NCBI GenBank assembly: GCA_964623625.1
Contig: CAZUUJ010000045.1
Location: 1-30,259 of the forward strand
DNA length: 30,259 bases
Direction of reading: 5' to 3'
Source of the DNA: CAZLGM01 sp964623625
GTDB taxonomy: Bacteria; Desulfobacterota; Desulfobulbia; Desulfobulbales; Desulfocapsaceae
How positions within the stretch are numbered: the first letter of the stretch is position 1; each line of letters begins with the position of its first letter. Below are positions 15,598-22,922 of this stretch, in pieces. Below the pieces are notes generated by a model. The model made no database searches. It was not told where the DNA came from and saw nothing but the letters and a program-made list of their open reading frames with translations. The position numbers and the translations under genes were made by a program.

Positions 15598-15628
15598 TCC
15601 GACACATTTAATTTTGTTCCGGTAGGTA
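15598..15628 (+). promoter_or_regulatory. 31-bp element motif, copy D (putative promoter of the integration cassette)
   Basis: TCCGACACAT, ten bases, TCCGGTAGGTA on the plus strand. Same length and spacing as copies A, B and C. It faces the cassette 15802-18539 and is followed at once by a terminator-like hairpin (15644-15670). Confidence 0.65.
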
Positions 15629-15643
15629 TCTGCTGAAGACAAT

Positions 15644-15670
15644 AGATCCCTGCACCGGATCTGTTTTTTT
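15644..15670 (+). terminator. Rho-independent terminator / attenuator before the integration cassette
   Basis: AGATCC-7-GGATCT hairpin (15644-15662) followed by G and seven T. It lies between motif D and the structured leader. It would stop either read-through from the left or transcripts that begin at motif D, in which case it acts as an attenuator. Confidence 0.6.
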
Positions 15671-15689
15671 ATAACCAGACAACTTGACC

Positions 15690-15770
15690 GGAGGCAAAGC
15701 CTAGGTGGTTGTGGGTGTCAGTCAACCCCGCTCCATCAACTTCGGTCTCGTTGTCTGACATCCATACCAC
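15690..15770 (+). ncRNA. Structured leader RNA candidate, copy 2 (before the integration cassette)
   Basis: The repeat at 15690-15719 matches copy 1 in 28 of 30 positions; the two changes keep a 4-bp stem (AGGC-AAA-GCCT). Its 3' half pairs with 15757-15770 (GACATCCATACCAC): 14 pairs with one bulged T and a 37-nt loop. The structure ends 31 nt before the ATG at 15802. A CCGG-8-CCGG mini-hairpin (15776-15791) covers part of the Shine-Dalgarno sequence, as in copy 1. Confidence 0.5.
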
Positions 15771-15801
15771 AAACACCGGTCGCAATTCCGGAGTTCAAAT
15801 T

Positions 15802-15996
15802 ATGGATGCCAGTAACGACAAAAAACTTTCCCCTGAAAATCGCCTCGCTGCCATTACCGATATTCTCGCCACAGCAGTTTTACGATCAATGGCGGGAAAC
15901 ACACTAAGCCAAACCAGCATTCAACATACTGATATTTCAACAAAAACAAACAGAGAAGGACTTGCTTTGTTGGGCAAACAGAGCGTTCATGGGTAA
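15802..15996 (+). CDS. Small protein of the recombinase cassette (64 aa)
   Basis: Starts at ATG 15802 with CGGAG upstream; the longer frame from 15709 runs through the leader RNA and is not used. The block LSPENRLAAITDILATAVLR is typical of a small protein that precedes DUF2924 and serine recombinase genes in many phage-like elements, by my recollection. It has one amphipathic helix and a polar, probably unstructured C-terminus. Its function is unknown; it may be a recombinase accessory factor. It is separated from the DUF2924 gene by 44 bp with a fresh ribosome binding site. Confidence 0.65.
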   Translation: MDASNDKKLSPENRLAAITDILATAVLRSMAGNTLSQTSIQHTDISTKTNREGLALLGKQSVHG

Positions 15997-16040
15997 CAGG
16001 CAACCAAGTCTCACAACCCCAGAAAGGAGGAAATATTAAC

Positions 16041-16547
16041 ATGACAGACTTATTAGAAAACAGGGAGCGCAACCTCGTCCGTACCAATAATTCGGTGCTC
16101 AGACAATTAGCCGCCCTACAACCCATGACCCTGCCCCAGTTGCAAGAAAAATGGCGAGACCTTTACGGCTCCGAACCACCGCAATACAAGAAGCAGTTCT
16201 TGATTATCAAACTGGCGTACCGCATTCAGGAGATTTTGCATGGTGGCCTTAGGGAATCCACCAAGGCACATATCAAACAAACAGCTAAGGCAGACAAGAC
16301 AAAAGTCTTAGAACGCGCCAACACCAATGACCAGCATAAGGGCAAGGAGGTCATCCTGCCAGGGACCAGATTTATTCGCCATTGGCAGGATCAGCGCTAT
16401 GAGGTGATCGCCTTGGAAAAAGGATTTGAATATGAGGGTAAACCATTTCGCTCCCTCACAGCTGTAGCCAAAGAAATCACAGGAACCCATTGGAATGGCC
16501 GAGTATTTTTTGGTCTGAATAAGAAAGGAGGAAAAAATGCTCGATAA
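16041..16547 (+). CDS. DUF2924-family protein of the recombinase cassette
   Basis: 168 aa. Typical DUF2924 layout: LAALQPMTLPQLQEKWRDLY near residues 23-42, a G-S-E-P-P turn, LIIKLAYRIQEI, then a beta-rich C-terminus with LPGTRFIRHWQDQRYEV, YEGKPFRSLTAVAKEITG and HWNGRVFFGL. The last segment resembles the small DNA-modification-sensing or DNA-binding domain found in related proteins. AAAGGAGG precedes the ATG. Its end overlaps the recombinase start by 11 bp (the recombinase Shine-Dalgarno lies within it), so they are made together. Members of this family almost always sit directly before a large serine recombinase; their biochemical role is not established. Confidence 0.82.
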   Translation: MTDLLENRERNLVRTNNSVLRQLAALQPMTLPQLQEKWRDLYGSEPPQYKKQFLIIKLAYRIQEILHGGLRESTKAHIKQTAKADKTKVLERANTNDQHKGKEVILPGTRFIRHWQDQRYEVIALEKGFEYEGKPFRSLTAVAKEITGTHWNGRVFFGLNKKGGKNAR

Positions 16548-18123
16548 TCTTAATACCAACTCAGAAGAAGGCAAGGTTCTGCGCTGTGCCATCTATACCC
16601 GCAAAAGCCATGAAGAAGGGCTGGATCAGGAGTTTAATTCATTGGATGCCCAAAGGGAGTCTGGGGAGGCATACATAGAAAGTCAAAGAATGCAGGGCTG
16701 GCAGGTTATTCCAACTCTCTATGACGACGGAGGTTTTTCCGGTGGCACCATGGAGCGACCCGGTCTGCAAAAGTTGCTGGCTGATATTGATGCCAGGAAG
16801 GTTGATGTGATTGTGGTCTATAAGATTGACCGCCTATCTCGCTCGCTTCTTGATTTTATGCATATGATTGAGACCTTCAATGCCCAGGGCGTCAGCTTTG
16901 TCTCGGTAACCCAACATTTCAGCACCACCGATTCCACAGGCCGGATGTTTCTCGGCATCCTGATCACCTTTGCCCAGTATGAAAGGGAGGTGGCAGCTGA
17001 CCGAATCAGAGACAAGGTGGCAGCAGCCAAGCGGCGAGGCAAGTATTGCGGCGGGGTACCAATTTTGGGTTATGATGTTGATCGGCAAGCGAAGAAACTT
17101 GTCATCAATAAGGAAGAGGCCAAACTAGTAAAATATATTTTCCAGCGCTTCACTCAACTCGGGTCCGCCAAGACAATGGCCACAGAGTTAAACAAACAGG
17201 GCTACACCACCAAGACCTGGCTCACGAAAAAAGGCACGATTCATCAAGGCAAGCCCTGGAATACCAGTCATATCTATCGATTATTAAAAAATAGAACCTA
17301 CATCGGCCAAGTCACACACAAGGACAAATACTATCCCGGTGAACACCAGGAGATTATTGCAAAAAAAGAGTGGGACAAGGTGCAAGGCGTTCTTGCCGAT
17401 AACACCCGCGATAAGGTCGGAGATGTCAGAATCAAAATGATCTCACCACTCAAGGGTGTTATTCGCTGTGGCCACTGTGATTGCGCCATGGGGCCAACCT
17501 ACACCAGAAAAGGAGAACGACGATATACCTATTATATCTGTGAAAAAGATACCAAACGAGCAATCAGCACCTGCCCCATCAAACGACTTCCCGCCGGTGA
17601 TATTGAAAAGGCGGTTATAGAACAATTGGGCGCGGTCTTTCGCTCTCCAACCTTGGTGGCCAAGACATATTTTACGGCCCGAGAGATGGAGAAGACTGAA
17701 AATGATCGATTACAAAAACAAAAATCTCAAATAGAAAAAGAACTGGCAAGCATTCGGAAAGATGCTCTGGCACTCACATCTTCCAGCAAAGAGGAACCGG
17801 ACAAGAAAGAAAAACTCGCTAACCTTAGCCAACAGGTCATTAACAAAAGCCGACAATTGGCAAATGTAAGCAATCAGTGCCAACTCTATGATGGCAAAAA
17901 TATAACTGAACAGAATGTTGCCAGTACCTTCCAGTCTGTTGAGTCTTTCTGGGAACAATTATTTCCAATGGAGCGTCACCGCCTGATTCACCTGCTGGTG
18001 GAGAAAATTGAACTTAGGGAAACCGGTATTGATATGAGTTTAAAAACAAATGGATTAACAAACCTAATCGCAGAACTGAGTGGCCTTGCCAACCTGGCCC
18101 ATAAGAGAAAGGAGTTATCATGA
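16537..18123 (+). CDS. Large serine recombinase (integrase)
   Basis: 528 aa. Resolvase domain at about 15-165: catalytic Ser24 in YTRKS, the DDGGFSGGTMERPGL segment, and DRLSRS; the long helix E is around TFAQYEREVAADRIRDKV. The Recombinase domain is around 180-290 (GGVPILGYDVD, WNTSHIYRLLKNRTYIG). The zinc ribbon is CGHCDCAMGP with a distal C-P pair near residues 310-350, and a coiled coil at about 385-455. This is the full-length layout of large serine integrases. It should integrate and excise the element between short att sites. The Shine-Dalgarno is strong. The downstream gene overlaps its stop (ATGA). It is the last large gene before the ssrA boundary, consistent with a place next to attR or attL. 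Confidence 0.92.
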   Translation: MLDNLNTNSEEGKVLRCAIYTRKSHEEGLDQEFNSLDAQRESGEAYIESQRMQGWQVIPTLYDDGGFSGGTMERPGLQKLLADIDARKVDVIVVYKIDRLSRSLLDFMHMIETFNAQGVSFVSVTQHFSTTDSTGRMFLGILITFAQYEREVAADRIRDKVAAAKRRGKYCGGVPILGYDVDRQAKKLVINKEEAKLVKYIFQRFTQLGSAKTMATELNKQGYTTKTWLTKKGTIHQGKPWNTSHIYRLLKNRTYIGQVTHKDKYYPGEHQEIIAKKEWDKVQGVLADNTRDKVGDVRIKMISPLKGVIRCGHCDCAMGPTYTRKGERRYTYYICEKDTKRAISTCPIKRLPAGDIEKAVIEQLGAVFRSPTLVAKTYFTAREMEKTENDRLQKQKSQIEKELASIRKDALALTSSSKEEPDKKEKLANLSQQVINKSRQLANVSNQCQLYDGKNITEQNVASTFQSVESFWEQLFPMERHRLIHLLVEKIELRETGIDMSLKTNGLTNLIAELSGLANLAHKRKELS

Positions 18124-18539
18124 CAACGAAACCAACCATTACCGTGGCAGAGAATGGCAACTTACATATTCACATTCCCATGGTTCTCCGGCGAATGCAG
18201 GGCAGGAAACGAATAATTATGCCAGAAACTATAGATGGTAAATATGACGAGCCATTACCGGTACAGAATTCAGTTGCTCAGGCCCTGATCAAATCCTTTG
18301 CCTGGTCTGAAATACTTGAAACCAATCAAGTCAAATCAATAACTGAACTGGCAGGGAGAATAGGCGTTGATGGTTCCTATGTAACCAGGATTCTCAAATT
18401 ATCGACCTTGGCCCCTGACATTATTGAGGCCATCTTTAATGGCGAGGAACCTGATGGCTTATCCTTGACCAAGCTAACAAAATCCTTCCCGATGAATTGG
18501 CAAGAGCAGAGAGATTTTTTTGGTTTTATCTCTGCTTGA
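18120..18539 (+). CDS. ParB/KorB-like HTH protein of the recombinase cassette
   Basis: 139 aa, ATG overlapping the recombinase stop. The N-terminal segment (ITVAENGNLHIHIPMVLRRM then QGRKRIIMP) is the family beta hairpin. Residues about 55-105 form a KorB/ParB-type HTH: ALIKSFAWSEILETN, then SITELAGRIGVDGSYVTRIL, LAPDIIEAI. The C-terminus (FPMNWQEQRDFFGF) is conserved in recombinase-linked proteins of this type, as I remember them. It may help the recombinase choose direction or mark att sites; this is inference from the cassette. After it no further element gene is visible up to the tmRNA. Confidence 0.78.
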   Translation: MTTKPTITVAENGNLHIHIPMVLRRMQGRKRIIMPETIDGKYDEPLPVQNSVAQALIKSFAWSEILETNQVKSITELAGRIGVDGSYVTRILKLSTLAPDIIEAIFNGEEPDGLSLTKLTKSFPMNWQEQRDFFGFISA

Positions 18540-18869
18540 TAAAAAATATTACACGCAAGCACATATAGAGAGGAAATCGAATTTTATTTTATTGCCTGCA
18601 AAATAACAGGGCATAAGTTCGCAAATACAGGTGGTCGGTGACACCATACACTATGGCTATCCAACCACTAATTTCAGCAAAAACACATAACACATTGAAA
18701 ACAGGAATCTTTCCACAACCGGACTGCAACCAGACCCGATCCGGAAGATATAGAGAACAAAGAGCAAAACAGAGAAAAAGAAAGGATAATTTCAGAGATA
18801 TTTCCCGACAGAGACCGACTTTGAAAAGATGTGAAACCCCGCGAAGACCCGCGCCACAAGGGCTGAAAC
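18540..18869. other. Gene-free stretch holding the probable right boundary of the element
   Basis: No gene supported. It is A-rich on the plus strand (GAGAACAAAGAGCAAAACAG region near 18750), with a short palindromic patch GGTCGGTGACACC near 18633. The element's last gene ends at 18539 and the ssrA terminator begins at about 18870, so the junction should lie in between. I found no copy of the ssrA 3' end elsewhere in the window to define an att core. Confidence 0.4.
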
Positions 18870-18913
18870 AAAAAACCGCCTCCCCAGAGCAAGTGCCCTA
18901 GAGACGCGGTTTT
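18870..18913 (-). terminator. Rho-independent terminator of ssrA
   Basis: On the minus strand AAAACCGC pairs with GCGGTTTT (18906-18913 with 18872-18879), with an inner AGGGCA/TGCTCT stem, followed by a T-run. It begins 12 bp after the mature tmRNA end. Confidence 0.75.
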
Positions 18914-18924
18914 GTTTAAAAAAG

Positions 18925-19285
18925 TGGTGGAGGCGGCGGGAGTCGAACCCGCGTCCGCAAATGCTCCCCTCCCGTATCTACATGCTTAGTTCCGAGCTTT
19001 GAATCTTACATCGGGGTTGCCGCCGGAACGTGGATGACCCGATGCCAGCCTGATAAAGTCTCGTCTTGAGGTAGACAGGCAATACCGCAAGACCAGCCCG
19101 TTGAGTCGACGCTCCTGCCCGGTCTTACGGGCGAAGACCGGAGGAACGGCAGAGCAGTCTTAAGCTGCTACTGCGTGGTTATAATCGTCGGCGATTATAA
19201 GAGTGTTCTATCAGTTTTACGAGCGGATAGAAGCTCGGCATGCAACGATGAGCTTACACATTCCCGTCGAAGCCGTTTCGCCCCC
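18925..19285 (-). ncRNA. ssrA: tmRNA (transfer-messenger RNA)
   Basis: 361 nt. The 5' end GGGGGC pairs with GCCTCC just before A-CCA at 18925-18928, giving the tRNA-like acceptor stem. GGCTTCGACGGG near the 5' end and the T-loop GTTCGACTCCCGCC-type end (GGTTCGACTCCC) are the standard tmRNA ends. The tag frame at 19192 down to 19160 reads Ala-Asp-Asp-Tyr-Asn-His-Ala-Val-Ala-Ala-stop. Together with SmpB it frees stalled ribosomes and tags the product for proteolysis. CCA is encoded. smpB lies directly upstream on the same strand. The tag is close to those of Desulfobulbales. Confidence 0.95.
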
Positions 19286-19295
19286 CTTGTTCTGT

Positions 19296-19400
19296 AAAAG
19301 TTATCCAGCACACCATCTTTGAACGATCGTCCAGGCTTACGTAGCAGCTAGTACACTACACCTGGACGCTTGTCCAAAGCTGGCGCACTGGCTAACTTTT
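19296..19400. repeat. 105-bp imperfect palindrome between smpB and ssrA
   Basis: AAAAGTTA at 19296 mirrors TAACTTTT ending at 19400. Aligning the left arm with the reverse complement of the right arm gives about 32 of 40 matches, and four of the eight differences become G-U pairs in the minus-strand RNA. It would form one long hairpin in an smpB-ssrA transcript and overlaps where an ssrA promoter should be. Confidence 0.6.
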
Positions 19401-19436
19401 TATCTAGTTTTGCTTTGTTTGTTTTCTTTTTCTTTA

Positions 19437-19466
19437 ATGAAGAATTATTACTTAATAATTCTTCAT
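19437..19466. repeat. Perfect 13-bp inverted repeat over the smpB stop codon
   Basis: ATGAAGAATTATT and AATAATTCTTCAT with a 4-nt loop. It covers the last codons and TAA of smpB (19452-19454). It lacks a downstream T-run on the minus strand, so it is a 3'-end stabilising hairpin rather than a standard terminator. Confidence 0.6.
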
Positions 19467-19901
19467 AGCCCGTTCCAGTTCGCGGTCGCTTTGTTTTTTC
19501 TTGAGAGCGGCGCGTTTGTCGTAGAGCCTTTTGCCACGGGCAAGGCCTAGTTCGACTTTGGCTTTACCCTTACTATTAAAGTAAATCTTCAATGGGATCA
19601 GGGCAAGTCCTTTTTCCTGGAGTTTGCCGATCAGTTTTTTTATCTCCCGTTTGTGCATCAGCAGCTTTCTGGGCCGGATTGGTTCGTTCGGGTTATGGGT
19701 CGCGAACTTATAAAAGGAGATATGGACCCCGTGAAGATACAATTCACCTCTGGAATCAACCTGGGCGTAACCATCAACCAGTGAGGCCCGGCCGGCCCGC
19801 AGTGACTTGACTTCCGGGCCGGTCAGGACAAGGCCCGCCTCCATCTTCTGGTCGATATGGTAGTTGTGGTACGCTTTTTTATTCTGACAGACGATCTTCA
19901 A
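19452..19901 (-). CDS. smpB: SsrA-binding protein SmpB
   Basis: 149 aa, normal family length. KIVCQNKKAYHNYHIDQKME at the N-terminus, AGLVLTGPEVKSLRAGRASL, the LHGVHISFY strand, and the basic C-terminal tail (GKRLYDKRAALKKKQSDREL, RAMKNY) are all standard SmpB. It delivers tmRNA to stalled ribosomes; the tail enters the mRNA channel. The start is a TTG with no clear Shine-Dalgarno; no in-frame ATG lies nearby. ssrA follows 166 bp downstream on the same strand, the common smpB-ssrA pairing. Confidence 0.95.
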   Translation of the reverse strand: MKIVCQNKKAYHNYHIDQKMEAGLVLTGPEVKSLRAGRASLVDGYAQVDSRGELYLHGVHISFYKFATHNPNEPIRPRKLLMHKREIKKLIGKLQEKGLALIPLKIYFNSKGKAKVELGLARGKRLYDKRAALKKKQSDRELERAMKNY

Positions 19902-19961
19902 GTGAATCTGTTGTACTGGTCTTTTGTTGGTATTGCGCAGAGCGGTCCTGCAGTTGTCAGT

Positions 19962-21761
19962 CTACTCGGCAGTTACACGAAGCGCCTCTTCATAGGTGGT
20001 GATGCCTTCCACCACCTTTTTCCAGGCGTCCTCACGTAAGGTAGTCATTCCTTCACGGATTGCAACCTGCTTCATTTCGCTGACATCCGCCCGTTCGGTG
20101 ATCATCTGCTGCAGACGTGTGGAGAGCGGGAAGATTTCAAAGATTCCGCATCTTCCCCGATAGCCGGTCTTGCGGCATTCGCGACAGCCCTTGCCCCGAT
20201 AGAGTGTAAGTGTTCCTTCCTGGGAGACCGGAAAACCAAGTTTGATCAGTTTCTCGCTCTCAATGGTAAACGATTCCTTGCAGTTGGGACAGATGGTCTT
20301 GACCAGCCGCTGGGCCAGGCAGCCGAGCAGGGTTGCCGATATGAGAAAGGGCTGCAAACCGAGATCGATCAGCCGGGTAATTGAGGAGACCGCGTCATTG
20401 GTGTGCAGAGTTGAAAATACAAGGTGGCCGGTCATGGCAGCCTGAACCGCATGTCTGGCGGTGTCCAGATCCCTGATCTCCCCGATCATCAGGATGTCCG
20501 GGTCCTGGCGAAGAATATTGCGCAGAATGGTGGAAAAAGTGACGTCGATCAACGGCTGGACAGCAATCTGATTGAATTCTTCGTGGATCATCTCCACCGG
20601 GTCTTCAACAGTTGTGATGTTGATTTCGGGAGTGGCGATATCCTTGAGGGTTGAATAGAGGGTTGTCGATTTACCGCTGCCGGTGGGGCCGGTAACCAGC
20701 AGAATTCCATGGGGTGAATGGGAGAGCTGGTTGTAAACCATTTTGTCCCGCTGAGAAAAGCCGATTGCATCGATATTACGAAAGATAATGTCGGGATCAA
20801 GAATCCTGAGCACAGCTTTTTCACCAAAAGAGACGGGAATGGTGGAAACCCGGACTTCCGCTTCCTTTTCTCCGGTCAGCGACAGTTTTATCCGGCCATC
20901 CTGTGGACGTCTTTTCTCGGCAATATCGAGTCGGGATAGAAATTTAATACGAGAGACAATAGCCGAATGTACCGTTTTCGGCAGTTTGTAAATGGTGTGA
21001 AGAATGCCGTCGATCCGAAAACGGATCAGGCATTGTTCACGTTTTGGTTCGATATGAATATCACTGGAATCCTGCTCAAGAGCATAGTTGAACAGATGAT
21101 TAACGGCGGACTTGATATGCTCATCAGATGAGGTGATCTCCTTGGAGGAGGCAATTTTGACAAAGCGTTCGAGGTTGCCGATATCAACCGATGTACCGAC
21201 CCCGGGGCCGCCAAAATGGTTTTCAGCCGCGGTAATCGATTTCTGGAAACCGAAAAATTCCGCTAAGATTTTTTTGATGTCGGACTTGTTGGAGATATAG
21301 GGCCTGATTTTGACCTGATTAGCGTGCTCGATATCCGTTATCGCTGTCTGGCAATCGGGATGGTAGGTGGCAATTTCAAGAACACCGTCCTGCACGTTAA
21401 ACGGAACAAGAAGATGGTTGATGGCAAAGTTCTTGGGGATAGTTTTGGTGACAATGTCGATATCCAGCTCAAGGGGGTCGAGCTTCTTGAATTGCAAGTC
21501 GTATTGCTTGGCCACCGCCCGCATGATGATCTCTTCGGTGAGCGGTTTGCTCTTGGATGCCGGCAGGCTGAAATGAAAAGAGAGAATGATATCGATCAGG
21601 TCAGGAAATGTCTTGTCCAACCCATCTCCGCCACCAAATTTTTTCAGAAGTTTCTGACGCTGTTTACCCTTTTCCAAGGTGATGAACTGCTGCTGCTTCC
21701 TGGTAATCAACCGGTGTTTGACCAGCAGATCAAGCAGGGCGTCACTGTTAATAAATCTCAT
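19962..21761 (-). CDS. GspE/PilB-type ATPase (type IV pilus or type II secretion)
   Basis: 599 aa. The N-terminal GspE_N/MshEN-like region is about 1-170. Core motifs: DIHIEP (234-239), Walker A GPTGSGKST (358-366), Asp box around VEDPVE (385-390), Walker B DILMIGEIRD (422-431), HLVFSTLHTND (His box). The metal-binding tetracysteine Cys491, Cys494, Cys526, Cys529 is complete, as in extension/secretion ATPases and unlike PilT. It powers pilus extension or secretion at the inner membrane as a hexamer. No pilin, pilC or secretin gene is in the window, so PilB and GspE cannot be separated. It is 60 bp from smpB and may be transcribed with it. Confidence 0.9.
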   Translation of the reverse strand: MRFINSDALLDLLVKHRLITRKQQQFITLEKGKQRQKLLKKFGGGDGLDKTFPDLIDIILSFHFSLPASKSKPLTEEIIMRAVAKQYDLQFKKLDPLELDIDIVTKTIPKNFAINHLLVPFNVQDGVLEIATYHPDCQTAITDIEHANQVKIRPYISNKSDIKKILAEFFGFQKSITAAENHFGGPGVGTSVDIGNLERFVKIASSKEITSSDEHIKSAVNHLFNYALEQDSSDIHIEPKREQCLIRFRIDGILHTIYKLPKTVHSAIVSRIKFLSRLDIAEKRRPQDGRIKLSLTGEKEAEVRVSTIPVSFGEKAVLRILDPDIIFRNIDAIGFSQRDKMVYNQLSHSPHGILLVTGPTGSGKSTTLYSTLKDIATPEINITTVEDPVEMIHEEFNQIAVQPLIDVTFSTILRNILRQDPDILMIGEIRDLDTARHAVQAAMTGHLVFSTLHTNDAVSSITRLIDLGLQPFLISATLLGCLAQRLVKTICPNCKESFTIESEKLIKLGFPVSQEGTLTLYRGKGCRECRKTGYRGRCGIFEIFPLSTRLQQMITERADVSEMKQVAIREGMTTLREDAWKKVVEGITTYEEALRVTAE

Positions 21762-21884
21762 AGCCGTTTTCTCGGGAATGTGAAGGTCGGTTCCATCATC
21801 CTGCTTATCTATTCTTCACATTTTGGCGGATTTAGCAAGCTTTATCGATATCTTGTCCAGCCGGAAGACTCCGGAGCCTGGATT

Positions 21885-22736
21885 CTACTCCTTGGTAATG
21901 AGCCCCCGCAGGACTTCTAAATTCCGGCGGTCTTCTGCAAGGTCGTCGCCTTTAGGGGTTTCCAGGGTCATGGAGAATTTGTTGAACCTGGGGTCGTTGA
22001 GCAGATTGGTAAAACCGGCCAATCCGATATGTCCCTGGCCGATATGGGTGTGTCTGTCGACCCGTGACCCAAGCTCTTTTTTTGAATCATTGAGGTGAAA
22101 AAACTTGATCCGTTTCAGCCCAATATGACGATCAAATTCATCAAAGGTCCGGTTATATCCGTCTGTTGTTCTGATATCATAGCCGGCGGCGAAAATATGG
22201 CAGGTGTCGATGCAGACGCCGAGCCGGTCACTGAACTTCGATTCGGCGATGATGGTGCCGATCTCTTCAAAACGGCTGCCAAGACCGGTTCCTTGCCCGG
22301 CGGTTGTCTCGATTAGCACACCGGTATTGGAATCGCTCTCTTGAAAAACCGTATCGATTCCCCTGATGAGTCGCTCAAGGCCCGCGTCCACTCCGTCGCC
22401 GCCATGGGATCCGGGGTGGAGAACTACGAAGGGGATCTGCAGATGCTCGCAGCGATCAAGTTCGCCGGCAAATGCTCGGATCGATTTGGCCAGCAGGTCC
22501 GGTTTATTTGTTGCCAGATTGACAAGGTAGGAGGCGTGGGAGACGACTTCCATGGGGCCTGCCTGCTGCCATCGGTCCGTAAACGCTGTGATCTCCTGGT
22601 TGCTTAACGGGGCAGCATTCCATTGCCGCTGATTTCTTGTGAAGATCTGCAGTGATTCACCGCCAACCGACTCTATTCTGTCAAAGGCTTTTTCAAGCCC
22701 GCCCGAAACTGATTCATGGGCTCCCAACAGGGGCAT
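21885..22736 (-). CDS. nfo: Endonuclease IV (AP endonuclease)
   Basis: 283 aa, normal length. It has the TIM-barrel trinuclear zinc ligands in order: SHASYL (His), VLHPGSHGG, IETTAGQG (Glu), DTCHIFAAGYD, FHLNDSK, DRHTHIGQGHIG and ETPKGDD. It starts MPLLGAHESVSGG, the standard Nfo beginning, with AAGGT upstream of the ATG. It cuts the phosphodiester 5' to abasic sites in base-excision repair and removes 3' blocking groups. It is 123 bp before pilB on the same strand. No damage-response site was noted upstream. Confidence 0.95.
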   Translation of the reverse strand: MPLLGAHESVSGGLEKAFDRIESVGGESLQIFTRNQRQWNAAPLSNQEITAFTDRWQQAGPMEVVSHASYLVNLATNKPDLLAKSIRAFAGELDRCEHLQIPFVVLHPGSHGGDGVDAGLERLIRGIDTVFQESDSNTGVLIETTAGQGTGLGSRFEEIGTIIAESKFSDRLGVCIDTCHIFAAGYDIRTTDGYNRTFDEFDRHIGLKRIKFFHLNDSKKELGSRVDRHTHIGQGHIGLAGFTNLLNDPRFNKFSMTLETPKGDDLAEDRRNLEVLRGLITKE

Positions 22737-22922
22737 ATGCTACCTTGAAATGAATGGTTGAGTTGAGCGATTTTCTAACTCGATCTGCCTTCATCTCTTG
22801 TACATTAAGGCTTTTCCAAAATCTTCAACAGACCTTTTGCTATGCCTGCGGTTTTCGTAAAACCTTAGCGTGCAAGAGATCAGCGCATATCTTCGTCACA
22901 AAATCGCTCAATTCAGGTGATG

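Noticed and set aside
18925..18945. Search for a direct repeat of the ssrA 3' end as att site
   Set aside because: No second copy was seen in the window; the other junction is presumably outside it or the core is too short to see.
22840..22875. GGTTTT-CGT-AAAACC hairpin between nfo and the M48 gene
   Set aside because: Only six base pairs with no T-run on the relevant strand; it could be chance.
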